The notes under the pieces are model-generated. The model was given only the letters and a program-made list of their open reading frames with translations. It did not search any database and was not told the origin of the DNA. From Candidatus Bathyarchaeum sp. (GTDB taxonomy: Archaea > Thermoproteota > Bathyarchaeia > Bathyarchaeales > Bathyarchaeaceae), in assembly GCA_003096255.1 (NCBI GenBank), contig PIXS01000395.1:1-22682 (forward strand): 22,682 bases of DNA, in the 5' to 3' direction. Position 1 is the first letter of the stretch; each line of letters opens with the position of its first letter. Both the position numbers and the translations under genes were made by a program. Below are positions 6,603 to 14,668 of this stretch, piece by piece.

Positions 6603-7277
6603 ATGAATAGAAAGGCGATACAAGTATCAGAAGAATATAGAGAGCAAGAGAGAACTCAAGATTGGACAAAGAACAAACTAAATCGGGAAATACTGCTAGA
6701 ATTGGGAAGCATAGGCGCAGGACACGCAACGTCTGCACTTTCAGACATACTTGAGGAGCGAATAGAAGTGGAAGTGCCCAGGCTTCATATCTTGCCGCCG
6801 CATCTTGTGCCAAAAATCTTTGGAAAACATGATCAACCAACATCAGCGGTTTACATGGAACTAAGAGGCGAAGCCGACTGCGACATCCTACTACTCTTCG
6901 AAATGGAAGAAGCAAAAAAGATAGCTGCCATGATGACTATGACACCATCCCCAGACGACGTAGATCCACAAATGGAAGCATCAGCAATAGAAGAACTGGG
7001 ATCAATCATGATTGGCGCTTTCCTCAGTGCAATCGCCGACTTCACGGGAGTGCAACTGCTTCCGATGCCACCACAGTTAGCCAAAGGGTCCTTTGACGCG
7101 ACATTAGACACGTTCCTTGTGAAGCAAGCTTTGCTTTCTGAAGTGGCTTTGGTCTTTGATGGGTGCTTCAAACGGAGCAGCAGTGAAGCCGGTGGAACTA
7201 TCGTGGTGTTTCCTAGTCTACAACTGCAAGAAATACTTGTCAAGAAAAGTCAAAACTGGTTAAAAGGGGTTAAATAA
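6603..7277 (+). CDS. cheC: CheC-family chemotaxis protein 2, Asn missing at both sites
   Basis: 224 residues, a tandem paralogue of cheC1. Half-site 1 is Glu33-LG-Ser36 with Pro59 and half-site 2 is Glu131-LG-Ser134 with Pro157, so both catalytic Asn positions are Ser. On the established CheC/CheX mechanism this copy should have weak or no phosphatase activity. It may act as a binding partner of CheY-P or CheD, or as a dimer partner of CheC1. The ATG is preceded by GGTGA at 7 nt. Two DNA blocks are almost unchanged from cheC1 (27/27 and 55/56 nt), while the N-terminus and the central linker differ. Confidence 0.92.
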   Translation: MNRKAIQVSEEYREQERTQDWTKNKLNREILLELGSIGAGHATSALSDILEERIEVEVPRLHILPPHLVPKIFGKHDQPTSAVYMELRGEADCDILLLFEMEEAKKIAAMMTMTPSPDDVDPQMEASAIEELGSIMIGAFLSAIADFTGVQLLPMPPQLAKGSFDATLDTFLVKQALLSEVALVFDGCFKRSSSEAGGTIVVFPSLQLQEILVKKSQNWLKGVK

Positions 7278-7393
7278 AACTCCACCCAATCACCACTTTC
7301 CCTAATTTGTGGAAGATATTTTGATGGGGCATTCGCCCAGACGACAATTTGGTAGCACGTAATATCGCTGACGGATTATTATTTGCAATGAAT

Positions 7394-7415
7394 ATTGTCG
7401 ATGTGAAGCGACAAT
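7394..7415 (+). promoter_or_regulatory. Perfect inverted repeat upstream of cheR
   Basis: ATTGTCG, 8-nt loop, CGACAAT. It lies in the 195-nt gap between cheC2 and cheR, about 60 nt before the cheR start. It could be an operator or an RNA hairpin; no T-tract follows, so it is not a standard terminator. Confidence 0.35.
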
Positions 7416-7472
7416 TCATAACGCCTAACTATTTGCTGTGAACTTTGAAGTAGTTGTGTGGGTGAAAAGAAC

Positions 7473-8300
7473 TTGGAGCAAACTGTTGTTAGTGAAAGCT
7501 TCGTAGATTCGGTCACTTTCAAGAGACTTAAAAAAGTCATGACTGAGGGGACTGGAATAAATTTTGATTACTACCGTGAATCCTATCTAAAAAGACGGCT
7601 GAAAGTTAGGCTAACGGCGACAAAGACAAACACATATTCCAGTTACACCCGATACTTGCTAACAAATCCAGATGAATTTAATTTTCTTATCAAGGACCTG
7701 ACAATAAACTACACCAAATTCTTCAGAGACCCAGACGTCTATGCGTTTTTGGAGACAACAATTCTTCCAGAGCTTCTTTCCTCTTCTAAGAGATGGGTTC
7801 GAATCTGGAGCGCAGGATGCGCCACTGGCGAAGAACCTTATTCGTTGGCAATGCTGGTGCATGAGGTGTTGAAAAGCCAAGATATTGATTGCCGAGTTAA
7901 CATCTATGCTTCAGACTTGGATAAATCTGCGTTGGCAACAGCTGAAAGCGGAGAATACAACAAGCGGATGGTTCAGTGCATTGATGAGAAGCTGGTCAGC
8001 AAATACTTTGAATGTGAAGGAGACATTTACAGGGTGAAGCCTTTTGTGAAGAAGCTGATTCAATTCGAGGAAGCTGATTTGATGACAATTCCTCGGCATC
8101 GGCACTTGGACTTGATTTTGTGCAGGAATGTTATGATATATTTTTCAAAGGAGATACAGCAGAAGATTCACCTGAACTTTTATGATTCCCTGAAAACTGA
8201 AGGCTACCTCATAACGGGCAAAACCGAGTTTGTGGGTGGCGAAGCAGCAGATAAGTTTGTTGGCATCAACCCTCAATGCCGTGTTTACAAAAAAACATAG
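7473..8300 (+). CDS. cheR: Chemoreceptor methyltransferase CheR
   Basis: An S-adenosylmethionine-dependent glutamate O-methyltransferase acting on receptors. The N-terminal helical CheR domain includes NYTKFFRDP, then the Rossmann domain carries the SAM loop WSAGCATGEEPYSL, an acidic strand end YASDLD, and LDLILCRNVMIYF. Length and order are normal. I chose TTG 7473 because GGTGA (7461-7465) lies 7 nt upstream; GTG 7458 would add five residues but has no such site. It stands in the same direction as cheC2 but behind its own 195-nt gap, so it may have its own promoter. The SAM loop and substrate strand are complete, so it should be active. Confidence 0.95.
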   Translation: MEQTVVSESFVDSVTFKRLKKVMTEGTGINFDYYRESYLKRRLKVRLTATKTNTYSSYTRYLLTNPDEFNFLIKDLTINYTKFFRDPDVYAFLETTILPELLSSSKRWVRIWSAGCATGEEPYSLAMLVHEVLKSQDIDCRVNIYASDLDKSALATAESGEYNKRMVQCIDEKLVSKYFECEGDIYRVKPFVKKLIQFEEADLMTIPRHRHLDLILCRNVMIYFSKEIQQKIHLNFYDSLKTEGYLITGKTEFVGGEAADKFVGINPQCRVYKKT

Positions 8301-8335
8301 AAACCAAATTTCGGTTAATTTTGTTTTGCTTTTGT
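8301..8335 (+). terminator. Possible terminator after cheR
   Basis: AACC-AAATTTC-GGTT directly after the cheR stop, followed by a T-rich run (TTTTGTTTTGCTTTT). The stem is short (4 bp), but archaeal termination depends mainly on T-tracts. Confidence 0.35.
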
Positions 8336-8503
8336 GAATCTCATTGAAACATTAAACAATACTTTGTGTGTTATTTTGTATCAAAAAATGACTGTCCAAT
8401 CATAATAACCAGTTTTTGCTGCATATTTTATTCGCTCGTCAGCATGTAGGTGTGTGTACGAGTCCAAGATGTACATACACTAATAACTTTTCTGTACTTT
8501 TTG

Positions 8504-8514
8504 TTATAAAAATA
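8504..8514 (+). promoter_or_regulatory. TATA-like box before mcp1
   Basis: TTATAAAAATA lies about 20-30 nt before the mcp1 ATG, so a start site would fall very near the ATG and give a short or absent leader. A GGAG at 8520-8523 lies 11 nt before the ATG. A second AT-rich stretch near 8422 is an alternative. Confidence 0.35.
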
Positions 8515-8534
8515 CAAATGGAGAAAGAAGCAAA

Positions 8535-10295
8535 ATGGCTAAAACACAAACCGAGGAAACACAAAGCAATTACGTTGAATACCTTAAAGGAGTACAAACA
8601 CCAGTAGTGGCCATCGACAAAGAGTTCGACATCACATACATCAACGAGTTTGGCGCGGGTCTGCTGGGATCTAGTCCCGACAAACTTGTTGGCAAGAAAT
8701 GTTACGACCTTTTCAAGACCACAGACTGCAAAACATCCAAATGTGCCTGTGCTACTGCCATGAAAACCAAGAAGCCAGCAACCTCTGAAACAATCTCTAA
8801 CGGAAAAATGCATATTCAATATACTGGTTCACCACTTTTTGACAAAGCAGGTAAAGTCATCGGAGCAGTAGAGTATGTTGCTGATGTAACTGCAATGAAA
8901 GAAGAGGTGGCTAAGAGTACACAACAAGTACAGTATCTTCAAGGCGTCCAGACACCTGTCGTGGCTATTGACCGCGACTACAACATCGTCTTCATCAACG
9001 ATTATGGTGCAAGATTACTGGGGGCGACAGCTGACAAGCTTGTGGGCAAGAAATGCTACAACCTCTTCAAAACAACAGATTGTCAGACACCCAAATGTGC
9101 ATGCAGCATTGCAATGAAAACAAAGGAGCCAGCAACATCTGAGACAATCTCTAATGGCAAGATGCACATCCAGTACACAGGATCACCACTGACAGACGAC
9201 CAAGGCAAAGTTGTCGGCGCACTAGAGTTCGTTGCTGACATAACCAAAATCAAAGAAATGATGACTACACTAGAGAACGTAATCAAAGCCAGCACCGAAG
9301 TATCCGAAACCGTTGAAGGGCTTTCGGACGAGGTATTGAAGTCAGCAGAGAACATTGGAGCCATGGGAACCCAAGCAGCAGAAGCGAGCGAGAAACTGAG
9401 CAGCAGCATGCAGCAGGTTCAGTCCGCTTCACAGAATGTCTCCGACGGAGCACAAAACCTCTCAAAACTTGGGCAGAACTTGGCTAAAAGCGCTGAAGAA
9501 ACAATGAAATTGGTGCGGGAAGTCAGCAAGAACACATCAGAAGTAAGCTCTGTTACAGCTAACTCCAACAAATTGGCAAGCAAAATGGGCGACGACGCAA
9601 ACAAGGCACTTTCATCACTAGAAGAAATCAAAACAGCAGCCCTTGATGTTGGTGATTCAATCAGCCAATCAAACTCTTCAGTTAAGAAAATCGGTGGACT
9701 GACAAATGACATCTCAGACATTGCAGGACAAGTCAACATGCTTGCTCTGAACGCAGCCATCGAAGCCGCAAGAGCAGGAGAAGCAGGACGCGGATTCGCA
9801 GTCGTAGCCGACGCAGTAAAACAACTCGCAGGCCAAACTGGAGAAACAGCAAAGAACGTCATTGAAACTGTTGACGGAGTAAACGCCAGCGGAAACAAAG
9901 CAGCTTCTAGTATGCAGAACGCAAGCCAAGCAGTGGATAAGGGTGGAGCCCTTGTTGACCAAGCAGTCAAAGAAGCCCAGCAAGTCGTAGGCTCGATGGG
10001 CAAGATAATGGACATAACGGAAAACCTTGGCAAAAACGTAGATGATGCAGTGAAACGTCTTGAAGACATAAACGGCAACATCCAGCAAGTAGCAAGCATC
10101 GCAGAAGAGTCCGCATCAGCATCAGAAGAAACATCAGCAAGCATCGAAGAACAAACAGCATCAACTGAAGAAGTAGCAGTTGCAGCTAAGAAGATTCAGG
10201 AAGAAGGCGCCAGCACGATAAAACTCTCGCAAGAAATTGTAACGGCAGTCAAGAAGCTCAGAGAAGAACTTGGCAAAGTAGATTTGTCAAAGTAA
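8535..10295 (+). CDS. Soluble chemoreceptor with two PAS domains (mcp1)
   Basis: 586 residues: PAS1 (about 13-122), PAS2 (about 131-240), then a methyl-accepting coiled coil whose hairpin tip reads [20 protein letters not shown], the CheA/CheW contact. No membrane segment or signal peptide is present, so it should sit in cytoplasmic arrays. The PAS domains are a tandem duplicate, each opening with a YL-x-GVQTPVVAID pattern and carrying C-x8-C-x4-C-x-C (Cys56/65/70/72 and Cys174/183/188/190). Four close Cys per domain suggest metal, Fe-S or redox chemistry, which is not proven. Glu/Gln/Ser-rich helices around 500-550 are probable CheR/CheB/CheD sites. No CheR-binding pentapeptide is seen at the C-terminus. 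The gene is followed 13 nt later by its adaptor cheW1. Confidence 0.95.
   Translation: MAKTQTEETQSNYVEYLKGVQTPVVAIDKEFDITYINEFGAGLLGSSPDKLVGKKCYDLFKTTDCKTSKCACATAMKTKKPATSETISNGKMHIQYTGSPLFDKAGKVIGAVEYVADVTAMKEEVAKSTQQVQYLQGVQTPVVAIDRDYNIVFINDYGARLLGATADKLVGKKCYNLFKTTDCQTPKCACSIAMKTKEPATSETISNGKMHIQYTGSPLTDDQGKVVGALEFVADITKIKEMMTTLENVIKASTEVSETVEGLSDEVLKSAENIGAMGTQAAEASEKLSSSMQQVQSASQNVSDGAQNLSKLGQNLAKSAEETMKLVREVSKNTSEVSSVTANSNKLASKMGDDANKALSSLEEIKTAALDVGDSISQSNSSVKKIGGLTNDISDIAGQVNMLALNAAIEAARAGEAGRGFAVVADAVKQLAGQTGETAKNVIETVDGVNASGNKAASSMQNASQAVDKGGALVDQAVKEAQQVVGSMGKIMDITENLGKNVDDAVKRLEDINGNIQQVASIAEESASASEETSASIEEQTASTEEVAVAAKKIQEEGASTIKLSQEIVTAVKKLREELGKVDLSK
9733..9811 (+). repeat. 79-nt block identical to mcp2 (signalling tip)
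   Basis: Reading base by base, this run is identical to 12245-12323, covering the receptor hairpin tip. It includes third codon positions, while flanking codons differ. Confidence 0.85.
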
Positions 10296-10308
10296 CGGGG
10301 AATTCACC

Positions 10309-10809
10309 ATGACAAAGATCGATGACCAACAGATAGTCAACTTCACCATCGGAGAAGTGAACTACGGCGTCCCAGTAGAACAAGTTAGAGAAGTGAGGGA
10401 CATGCAAGCTGTGACTCCTGTTCCAGGAGCTCCCAGCTACGTTGAGGGAGTAACCAACCTAAGAGGCCAAATAATAACAGTGATGGATCTTAGAAGACGC
10501 CTCGACCTTCCGAAGAAAGAGGACGGAGGCGAGAAGATCATTGTTGTTGAGTTAGGCAAGGTTGCAGTGGGTGTCGTAGTTGACGCAGTCACAGAAGTTT
10601 CAACCATTCCTGGAGCAGACATAGAAGAACATATGGAAGTCACCACAACTCTGGACGAGTACGTGATAGGTGTTGGAAAACAAGGCGAAAATCTTGTTGT
10701 TATCCTTAACCTGGCAAAGCTGATCTCTGATGTCAAAGAGGACTTGCCTGAACAAAGAAAGGTCGCAAAGAAGGAACTGCTCATAGCGGAACAGGTACCT
10801 ATTGCTTGA
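10309..10809 (+). CDS. cheW: Chemotaxis adaptor CheW (copy 1)
   Basis: 166 residues forming one CheW (SH3-like double barrel) domain: IVNFTIGEVNYGVPVEQVRE, then GAPSYVEGVTNLRGQIITV and VDAVTEVSTIPG. It is complete from the first strand to the end and links receptors to CheA. The start 13 nt after the mcp1 stop suggests a receptor-adaptor operon. Its DNA is nearly the same as cheW2 over long runs. A strong terminator hairpin overlaps its stop codon. Confidence 0.95.
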   Translation: MTKIDDQQIVNFTIGEVNYGVPVEQVREVRDMQAVTPVPGAPSYVEGVTNLRGQIITVMDLRRRLDLPKKEDGGEKIIVVELGKVAVGVVVDAVTEVSTIPGADIEEHMEVTTTLDEYVIGVGKQGENLVVILNLAKLISDVKEDLPEQRKVAKKELLIAEQVPIA

Positions 10810-10848
10810 GCATACACAACATGCTCAAACAAATCTTCCTTTTTTTCA
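10806..10848 (+). terminator. Hairpin plus T-tract at the cheW1 stop
   Basis: TTGAGCAT-ACACAAC-ATGCTCAA is a perfect 8-bp stem with a 7-nt loop. It includes the TGA stop codon and is followed by a T7 tract and then a second T6 tract. It should end the mcp1-cheW1 transcript. Confidence 0.75.
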
Positions 10849-11040
10849 AATTTTTTCAAAGTTCTATGCTTATGTTGATCTCGCAAACAATTGCCTTGCC
10901 ATTACGAGTTGATGAATAGGAGCAAGTGTATAAACAAGTTAGGTCGTAATTCGCTTAGACTTGTATGTCAGATTAATCTATGCACAATAATCTAATAGTT
11001 TTTTTCGACTTTTTTGAATAGGGTAAGGAGGAACAAATAA

Positions 11041-12789
11041 GTGCCCAAATTTAAAATGCTAAACTCAACAGCTACAAGATACCTCCAGTATTTACAGGGA
11101 GTTCAGGGGGCTGTTGTTGCCATAAACAAAGATTTTGTTGTTACATACATCAACGATTATGGTGCAAAAATGTTGAACTTGACGCCGGGAAAGATTATCC
11201 GCAAGAAAAAATGTTACGATCTGTTCAAGACCACGCACTGTAAAACCGCGAAATGTGCTTGTGCTGCTGCTATGAAGACCAAGAAACAGACATCTATTGA
11301 GACGGTTTCTGGCGACAAACGGAACCTTTGGATGACTGGAACACCGACTATTGATACTGAGGGTAAAGTCAACGGCGCAATCGAATACATTGTTGATGTG
11401 ACCTCTCTCAAGAACGAGGCGGAAAAGAATCTGCAACAAGCCCAATATCTTGGAGGAGTTCAAACACCTATCATAGCCATCGACAAGGACTTCAATGTCA
11501 CATACATCAACGAGTATGGAGCCAATCAGTTAGGAATTACAGCTGACAAGATTCTTGGCAAGAAGTGCTATAGCTTGTTCAAGACTAGTGACTGTAAAAC
11601 TCCTAAATGTGTTTGTGCAATCGCAATGAAAAACAAGAAGTCAGAGACTTCTGAAACAATTTCTAATGGACAATGGCACATCCGCTGCACGGGTTCACCA
11701 CTTTTTGATAGAAAAGGCAACATAATTGGCGCACTTGAGACTATTTCGGACATAACTGAATTGAAGGAGATACTAAACAACACAGAGCAGTTGGTCCAGT
11801 ACAGCGTCACTTTAGCCAACAACATTGAGGGTCTCTCAGGAGAAATATTGGGTACAGCAGAAAACATCGGCACCATGGGAACTCAATCGGCAGATGCAGC
11901 TGAGAGACTGGGCAATACAATGGAACAGGTAATGGCAGCTTCACAAAACGTTTCTGATGGAGCACAGAAACTCTCAAAACTTGCCCAAGAAACAATGAAG
12001 AACGTTCAAGGCCTAATGCAGAAAATGACCCATGTTGACACAAACACAAGTGAAGTAAACCGAATCGTGGAAACATCTAACAAGTTCGCACAAGACGCCA
12101 GCGAAAGCGGAAAACTTGCACTAAAATCATTAGACGCAATCAAAGAAGCATCAAACCATGTGGGAACAACCATCAGCGAAGTGAATTCCTCGGTGAAAAA
12201 CGTAGCTGGACTGGCTGACGACATTTCACAGATTGCAGGACAAATCAACATGCTTGCTCTGAACGCAGCCATCGAAGCCGCAAGAGCAGGAGAAGCAGGA
12301 CGCGGATTCGCAGTCGTAGCCGATGCAGTAAAACAACTTGCAGGTCAAGCAGGAACTGCAGCTAAGACTTCTGTTGATTCTATCGACAGCATAACGAAGG
12401 CTGGAGAAAGGGCGGGCAGTATGTCAAAAAGTGCAGATCAGGCAGCAAGAGATGGAGATTTGAATGTTAACGAGGCGGTTAAGGGTTCTCAGCAAGTGGC
12501 ATCAGCTATGGAAAAGATTTTGGGAGTGACCAAGAAGTTGGGGGTTGCAGTGCAGGAGAGCGTTAGATACGTTGAAGATGTGGGTAGTGTTATTGAGCAG
12601 GTGGCGAGCTTCTCAGAGGAGTCGGCGTCTGCGTCAGAGGAAACTACAGCAAGCATTGAAGAACAGACAGCAGCAACGGAGGAAGTAGCAGTTGCAGCAA
12701 CAAAGGTTCAGGAAGAGGTGGGCAAGATCATGGAGCTGGCAAAGAAAATCACAACAGAAGTCAAGAATTTCAGAGACTTATGGCAGTAG
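11041..12789 (+). CDS. Soluble chemoreceptor with two PAS domains (mcp2)
   Basis: 582 residues with the same plan as mcp1: PAS1 (about 14-124), PAS2 (about 134-242) and a cytoplasmic signalling coiled coil, with no membrane helix. The Cys motif is kept in both PAS domains (Cys58/67/72/74 and Cys176/185/190/192); PAS2 has an extra Cys216. PAS1 has diverged most: His66 stands before Cys67 where the other three domains have Asp, and it has WMTGTP where others have QYTGSP or RCTGSP. This suggests a different ligand from mcp1. GTG 11041 has AAGGAGG 9 nt upstream. A long AT-rich gap before it may carry its own promoter, so it can be expressed separately from mcp1. Confidence 0.95.
   Translation: MPKFKMLNSTATRYLQYLQGVQGAVVAINKDFVVTYINDYGAKMLNLTPGKIIRKKKCYDLFKTTHCKTAKCACAAAMKTKKQTSIETVSGDKRNLWMTGTPTIDTEGKVNGAIEYIVDVTSLKNEAEKNLQQAQYLGGVQTPIIAIDKDFNVTYINEYGANQLGITADKILGKKCYSLFKTSDCKTPKCVCAIAMKNKKSETSETISNGQWHIRCTGSPLFDRKGNIIGALETISDITELKEILNNTEQLVQYSVTLANNIEGLSGEILGTAENIGTMGTQSADAAERLGNTMEQVMAASQNVSDGAQKLSKLAQETMKNVQGLMQKMTHVDTNTSEVNRIVETSNKFAQDASESGKLALKSLDAIKEASNHVGTTISEVNSSVKNVAGLADDISQIAGQINMLALNAAIEAARAGEAGRGFAVVADAVKQLAGQAGTAAKTSVDSIDSITKAGERAGSMSKSADQAARDGDLNVNEAVKGSQQVASAMEKILGVTKKLGVAVQESVRYVEDVGSVIEQVASFSEESASASEETTASIEEQTAATEEVAVAATKVQEEVGKIMELAKKITTEVKNFRDLWQ
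12245..12323 (+). repeat. 79-nt block identical to mcp1 (signalling tip)
   Basis: Second copy of the block at 9733-9811. Strong conservation at synonymous sites points to recent duplication or gene conversion. Confidence 0.85.
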
Positions 12790-12800
12790 AGAGGTTTACC

Positions 12801-13301
12801 ATGGTAATAAATGAAGATGTGCAAATAGTTAACTTCACTGTCGGCGATGTGGACTACGGCGTCCCAGTAGAACAAGTTAGGGAAGTCAGGGATGTACAAG
12901 CTGTAACACCTATCCCAGGCGCTCCCAGCTACGTTGATGGAGTAACAAATCTCAGAGGCCAAATAATAACAGTGATGGATCTTAGAAAACGCCTTGACCT
13001 TCCGAAGGTAGAAGGGGGAGGCGAAAAGATTATCGTTGTTGAGTTAGGCAAGGTTGCAGTGGGTGTCGTAGTAGACGCAGTAACAGAAGTTTCAACCATT
13101 CCTGGAGCAGACATAGAGAGGCAGATGCAGGTCACCAAAAAATTAGAGGGCTATTTGGTGGGTGTGGGGAAACAAGGAGAGAAACTCATTGTTATCCTTG
13201 ACTTGACCAAAATAATCTCCGACATCAAAGAAGATCTGCCTGAACAAGGAAAACCCATAACCAAGAAACCAACCGTAGCTAAGGCGATACCCGTTACTTG
13301 A
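12801..13301 (+). CDS. cheW: Chemotaxis adaptor CheW (copy 2)
   Basis: 166 residues, the same length as CheW1 when started at ATG 12801, whose N-terminus aligns (INEDVQIVNFTVGDVDYGVP). GAGGT lies a few bases upstream of this ATG. An earlier in-frame ATG at 12780 would overlap the mcp2 stop and add seven residues not found in CheW1. Differences from CheW1 are mostly at the surface (for example VEGGGEK for KEDGGEK) and in the last 30 residues, so each CheW may be tuned to its neighbouring receptor. A small hairpin overlaps the stop codon. Confidence 0.95.
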   Translation: MVINEDVQIVNFTVGDVDYGVPVEQVREVRDVQAVTPIPGAPSYVDGVTNLRGQIITVMDLRKRLDLPKVEGGGEKIIVVELGKVAVGVVVDAVTEVSTIPGADIERQMQVTKKLEGYLVGVGKQGEKLIVILDLTKIISDIKEDLPEQGKPITKKPTVAKAIPVT

Positions 13302-13308
13302 CAGTAAC
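13293..13308 (+). terminator. Hairpin at the cheW2 stop
   Basis: GTTACT-TGAC-AGTAAC is a 6-bp stem with a tetraloop that contains the TGA stop codon. A T-rich stretch (TTTCTTTTTTGTTTTG) comes only about 50 nt later, so termination here is less certain than after cheW1. Confidence 0.45.
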
Positions 13309-13412
13309 ACAAATGCACTTGAATAACGGTGAGACCTAGTTTCACGTCCTCTTTACCTTTCTTTTTTGTTTTGTCATGAATCAACTCTGATGGTGCTAGG
13401 TGAGAAACAAGT

Positions 13413-14414
13413 TTGAAAGTTCTAGTGGTTGACGATTCCGCTTTCATGCGAAAAATCATTTCACACATGGTCAATTCTGATCCAGATTTGACTGTTGTTG
13501 GCACAGCCTTTGACGGAGTTAACGCACTAAAAAGAATCTCCCAACTTGAACCAGACGTAATTACGTTGGACGTTAATATGCCGCGCATGGACGGGTTGGC
13601 AACACTAAAAGAGATAATGAAAACAAATCCCATGCCAGTTGTAATGGTTAGTGCCACTACTCAAGAAGGAGCAGAAACAACATTTCAAGCCCTGCGGCTT
13701 GGAGCCGTGGAGTATATAGCAAAGCCGTCAGGCGATATCTCCCTAGACATAGGGAAAGTTAGAGATGAGCTTGTGGAAAAAATCAAAACCGCTGCCCAAG
13801 CCAGAATCGTCACACATGAAGATGGAGTATGCTCTCCGGTTCAAATCAAAAGTGGAATCCAAGAGAAAATAATTGCAATCGGAGCCTCAACAGGCGGTCC
13901 TCCTGCAGTGGAAGAAATATTAGTTAACTTGCCCGAAAACACGCCTCCGATACTGATTGTACAGCACATGCCTGTTGGCTTCACTGAATCGTTCGCGAAG
14001 AGGCTGGACAGGATTTGCAGTTTTGACGTTAAAGAGGCTGAAGAAGGCGATGCCATACAGGAGGGACTGGCTCTTATTGCGCCAGGGGGTCAGCACATGA
14101 TGGTTACAGAAACTGGGCGAATAAGACTTAGTGATGGTCCTCCGGAACATAGTGTTAGACCTGCAGTTGATCCGATGATGAGAACTGTGGCGGAAGTTTA
14201 CGGGTCAGAGACTATTGGAGTAATTTTGACGGGGATGGGCAGAGATGGCTCGTCTGGCTTGAAAGCCATCAGGGACAAGGGTGGAAAAACCATTGCCCAG
14301 AATGAGGAAACATGTACAGTGTATGGTATGCCTAAAGCAGCCATAGAAGACGGCAACGTAGACAGAGTACTGCCCCTCTACAGAATCCCACACCAAATCA
14401 TGAAATGGTGCTAA
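13413..14414 (+). CDS. cheB: Chemotaxis methylesterase/response regulator CheB
   Basis: 333 residues: receiver domain 1-120 (Asp7/Asp8, phosphoacceptor Asp53 in TLDVNMP, Lys104 in IAKP), a linker, and the methylesterase domain from about 150. Its Ser-His-Asp triad is Ser159 (GASTGG), His185 (VQHMP) and Asp278 (GMGRDG). It removes receptor methyl groups and deamidates Gln when phosphorylated by CheA. TTG 13413 is chosen: AGGTGA ends 9 nt upstream, and the protein then starts directly at the first receiver strand (MKVLVVDDSAFMR). It is the last gene of the che cluster and convergent with the beta-propeller gene. A TATTAG hairpin element lies 16 nt after its stop. Confidence 0.96.
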   Translation: MKVLVVDDSAFMRKIISHMVNSDPDLTVVGTAFDGVNALKRISQLEPDVITLDVNMPRMDGLATLKEIMKTNPMPVVMVSATTQEGAETTFQALRLGAVEYIAKPSGDISLDIGKVRDELVEKIKTAAQARIVTHEDGVCSPVQIKSGIQEKIIAIGASTGGPPAVEEILVNLPENTPPILIVQHMPVGFTESFAKRLDRICSFDVKEAEEGDAIQEGLALIAPGGQHMMVTETGRIRLSDGPPEHSVRPAVDPMMRTVAEVYGSETIGVILTGMGRDGSSGLKAIRDKGGKTIAQNEETCTVYGMPKAAIEDGNVDRVLPLYRIPHQIMKWC

Positions 14415-14668
14415 AGCCCAAACAGAAACATATTAGGAAACTAATAGCAGCAGATTGTTGAAAACAGTATTTTTTCTGAAGAGGAAAGGGGTTTGCTGAC
14501 GCTCCTGCACGGCGTTCAAATCGGGGAATGAAAAAACAATAGGCGAAACAATGGAACTAACCACTACTATTGCTTTTTGCAAATTTTATTCCGTGCATGA
14601 GCATTTTCAGCCCCATTTTCTTCTTCTGAAGTTTTACTCCCAAAAAAGAAGGGAGGGAAATTGTTGGG
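14415..14668. other. Convergent intergenic region between cheB and the propeller gene
   Basis: It contains hairpin element copy B near the cheB end. Close to the propeller stop is CTCCC-N9-GGGAG (14637-14655), which could end the minus-strand transcript. No convincing gene is seen. Confidence 0.45.
14431..14476 (+). repeat. TATTAG hairpin element, copy B
   Basis: TATTAG-GAAA-CTAATA (6-bp stem, GNRA-type loop), then GCAGCAGATTGTTGAAAA, CAGTA and a T6C tail. It sits 16 nt after the cheB stop and is very close in sequence to copy C at 21233. Position and T-tract suggest a 3'-end or terminator element. Confidence 0.7.

Noticed and set aside
6265..6915. 216-codon minus-strand frame opposite the cheC genes
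   Set aside because: Antisense to both cheC reading frames, which have clear homology; no ribosome-binding site of its own.
8416..8607. 63-codon plus-strand frame across the mcp1 start
   Set aside because: It runs through the promoter region and into mcp1 in another frame; Cys/Thr-rich with no support.
9419..10144. 241-codon minus-strand frame opposite mcp1
   Set aside because: Antisense shadow of the low-complexity Ala/Ser/Glu-rich receptor coiled coil; Ser/Ala/Thr/Leu-rich with no known domain.
12780..12800. Earlier ATG of cheW2 overlapping the mcp2 stop
   Set aside because: ATG 12801 has a ribosome-binding site and gives the same length and N-terminus as CheW1.
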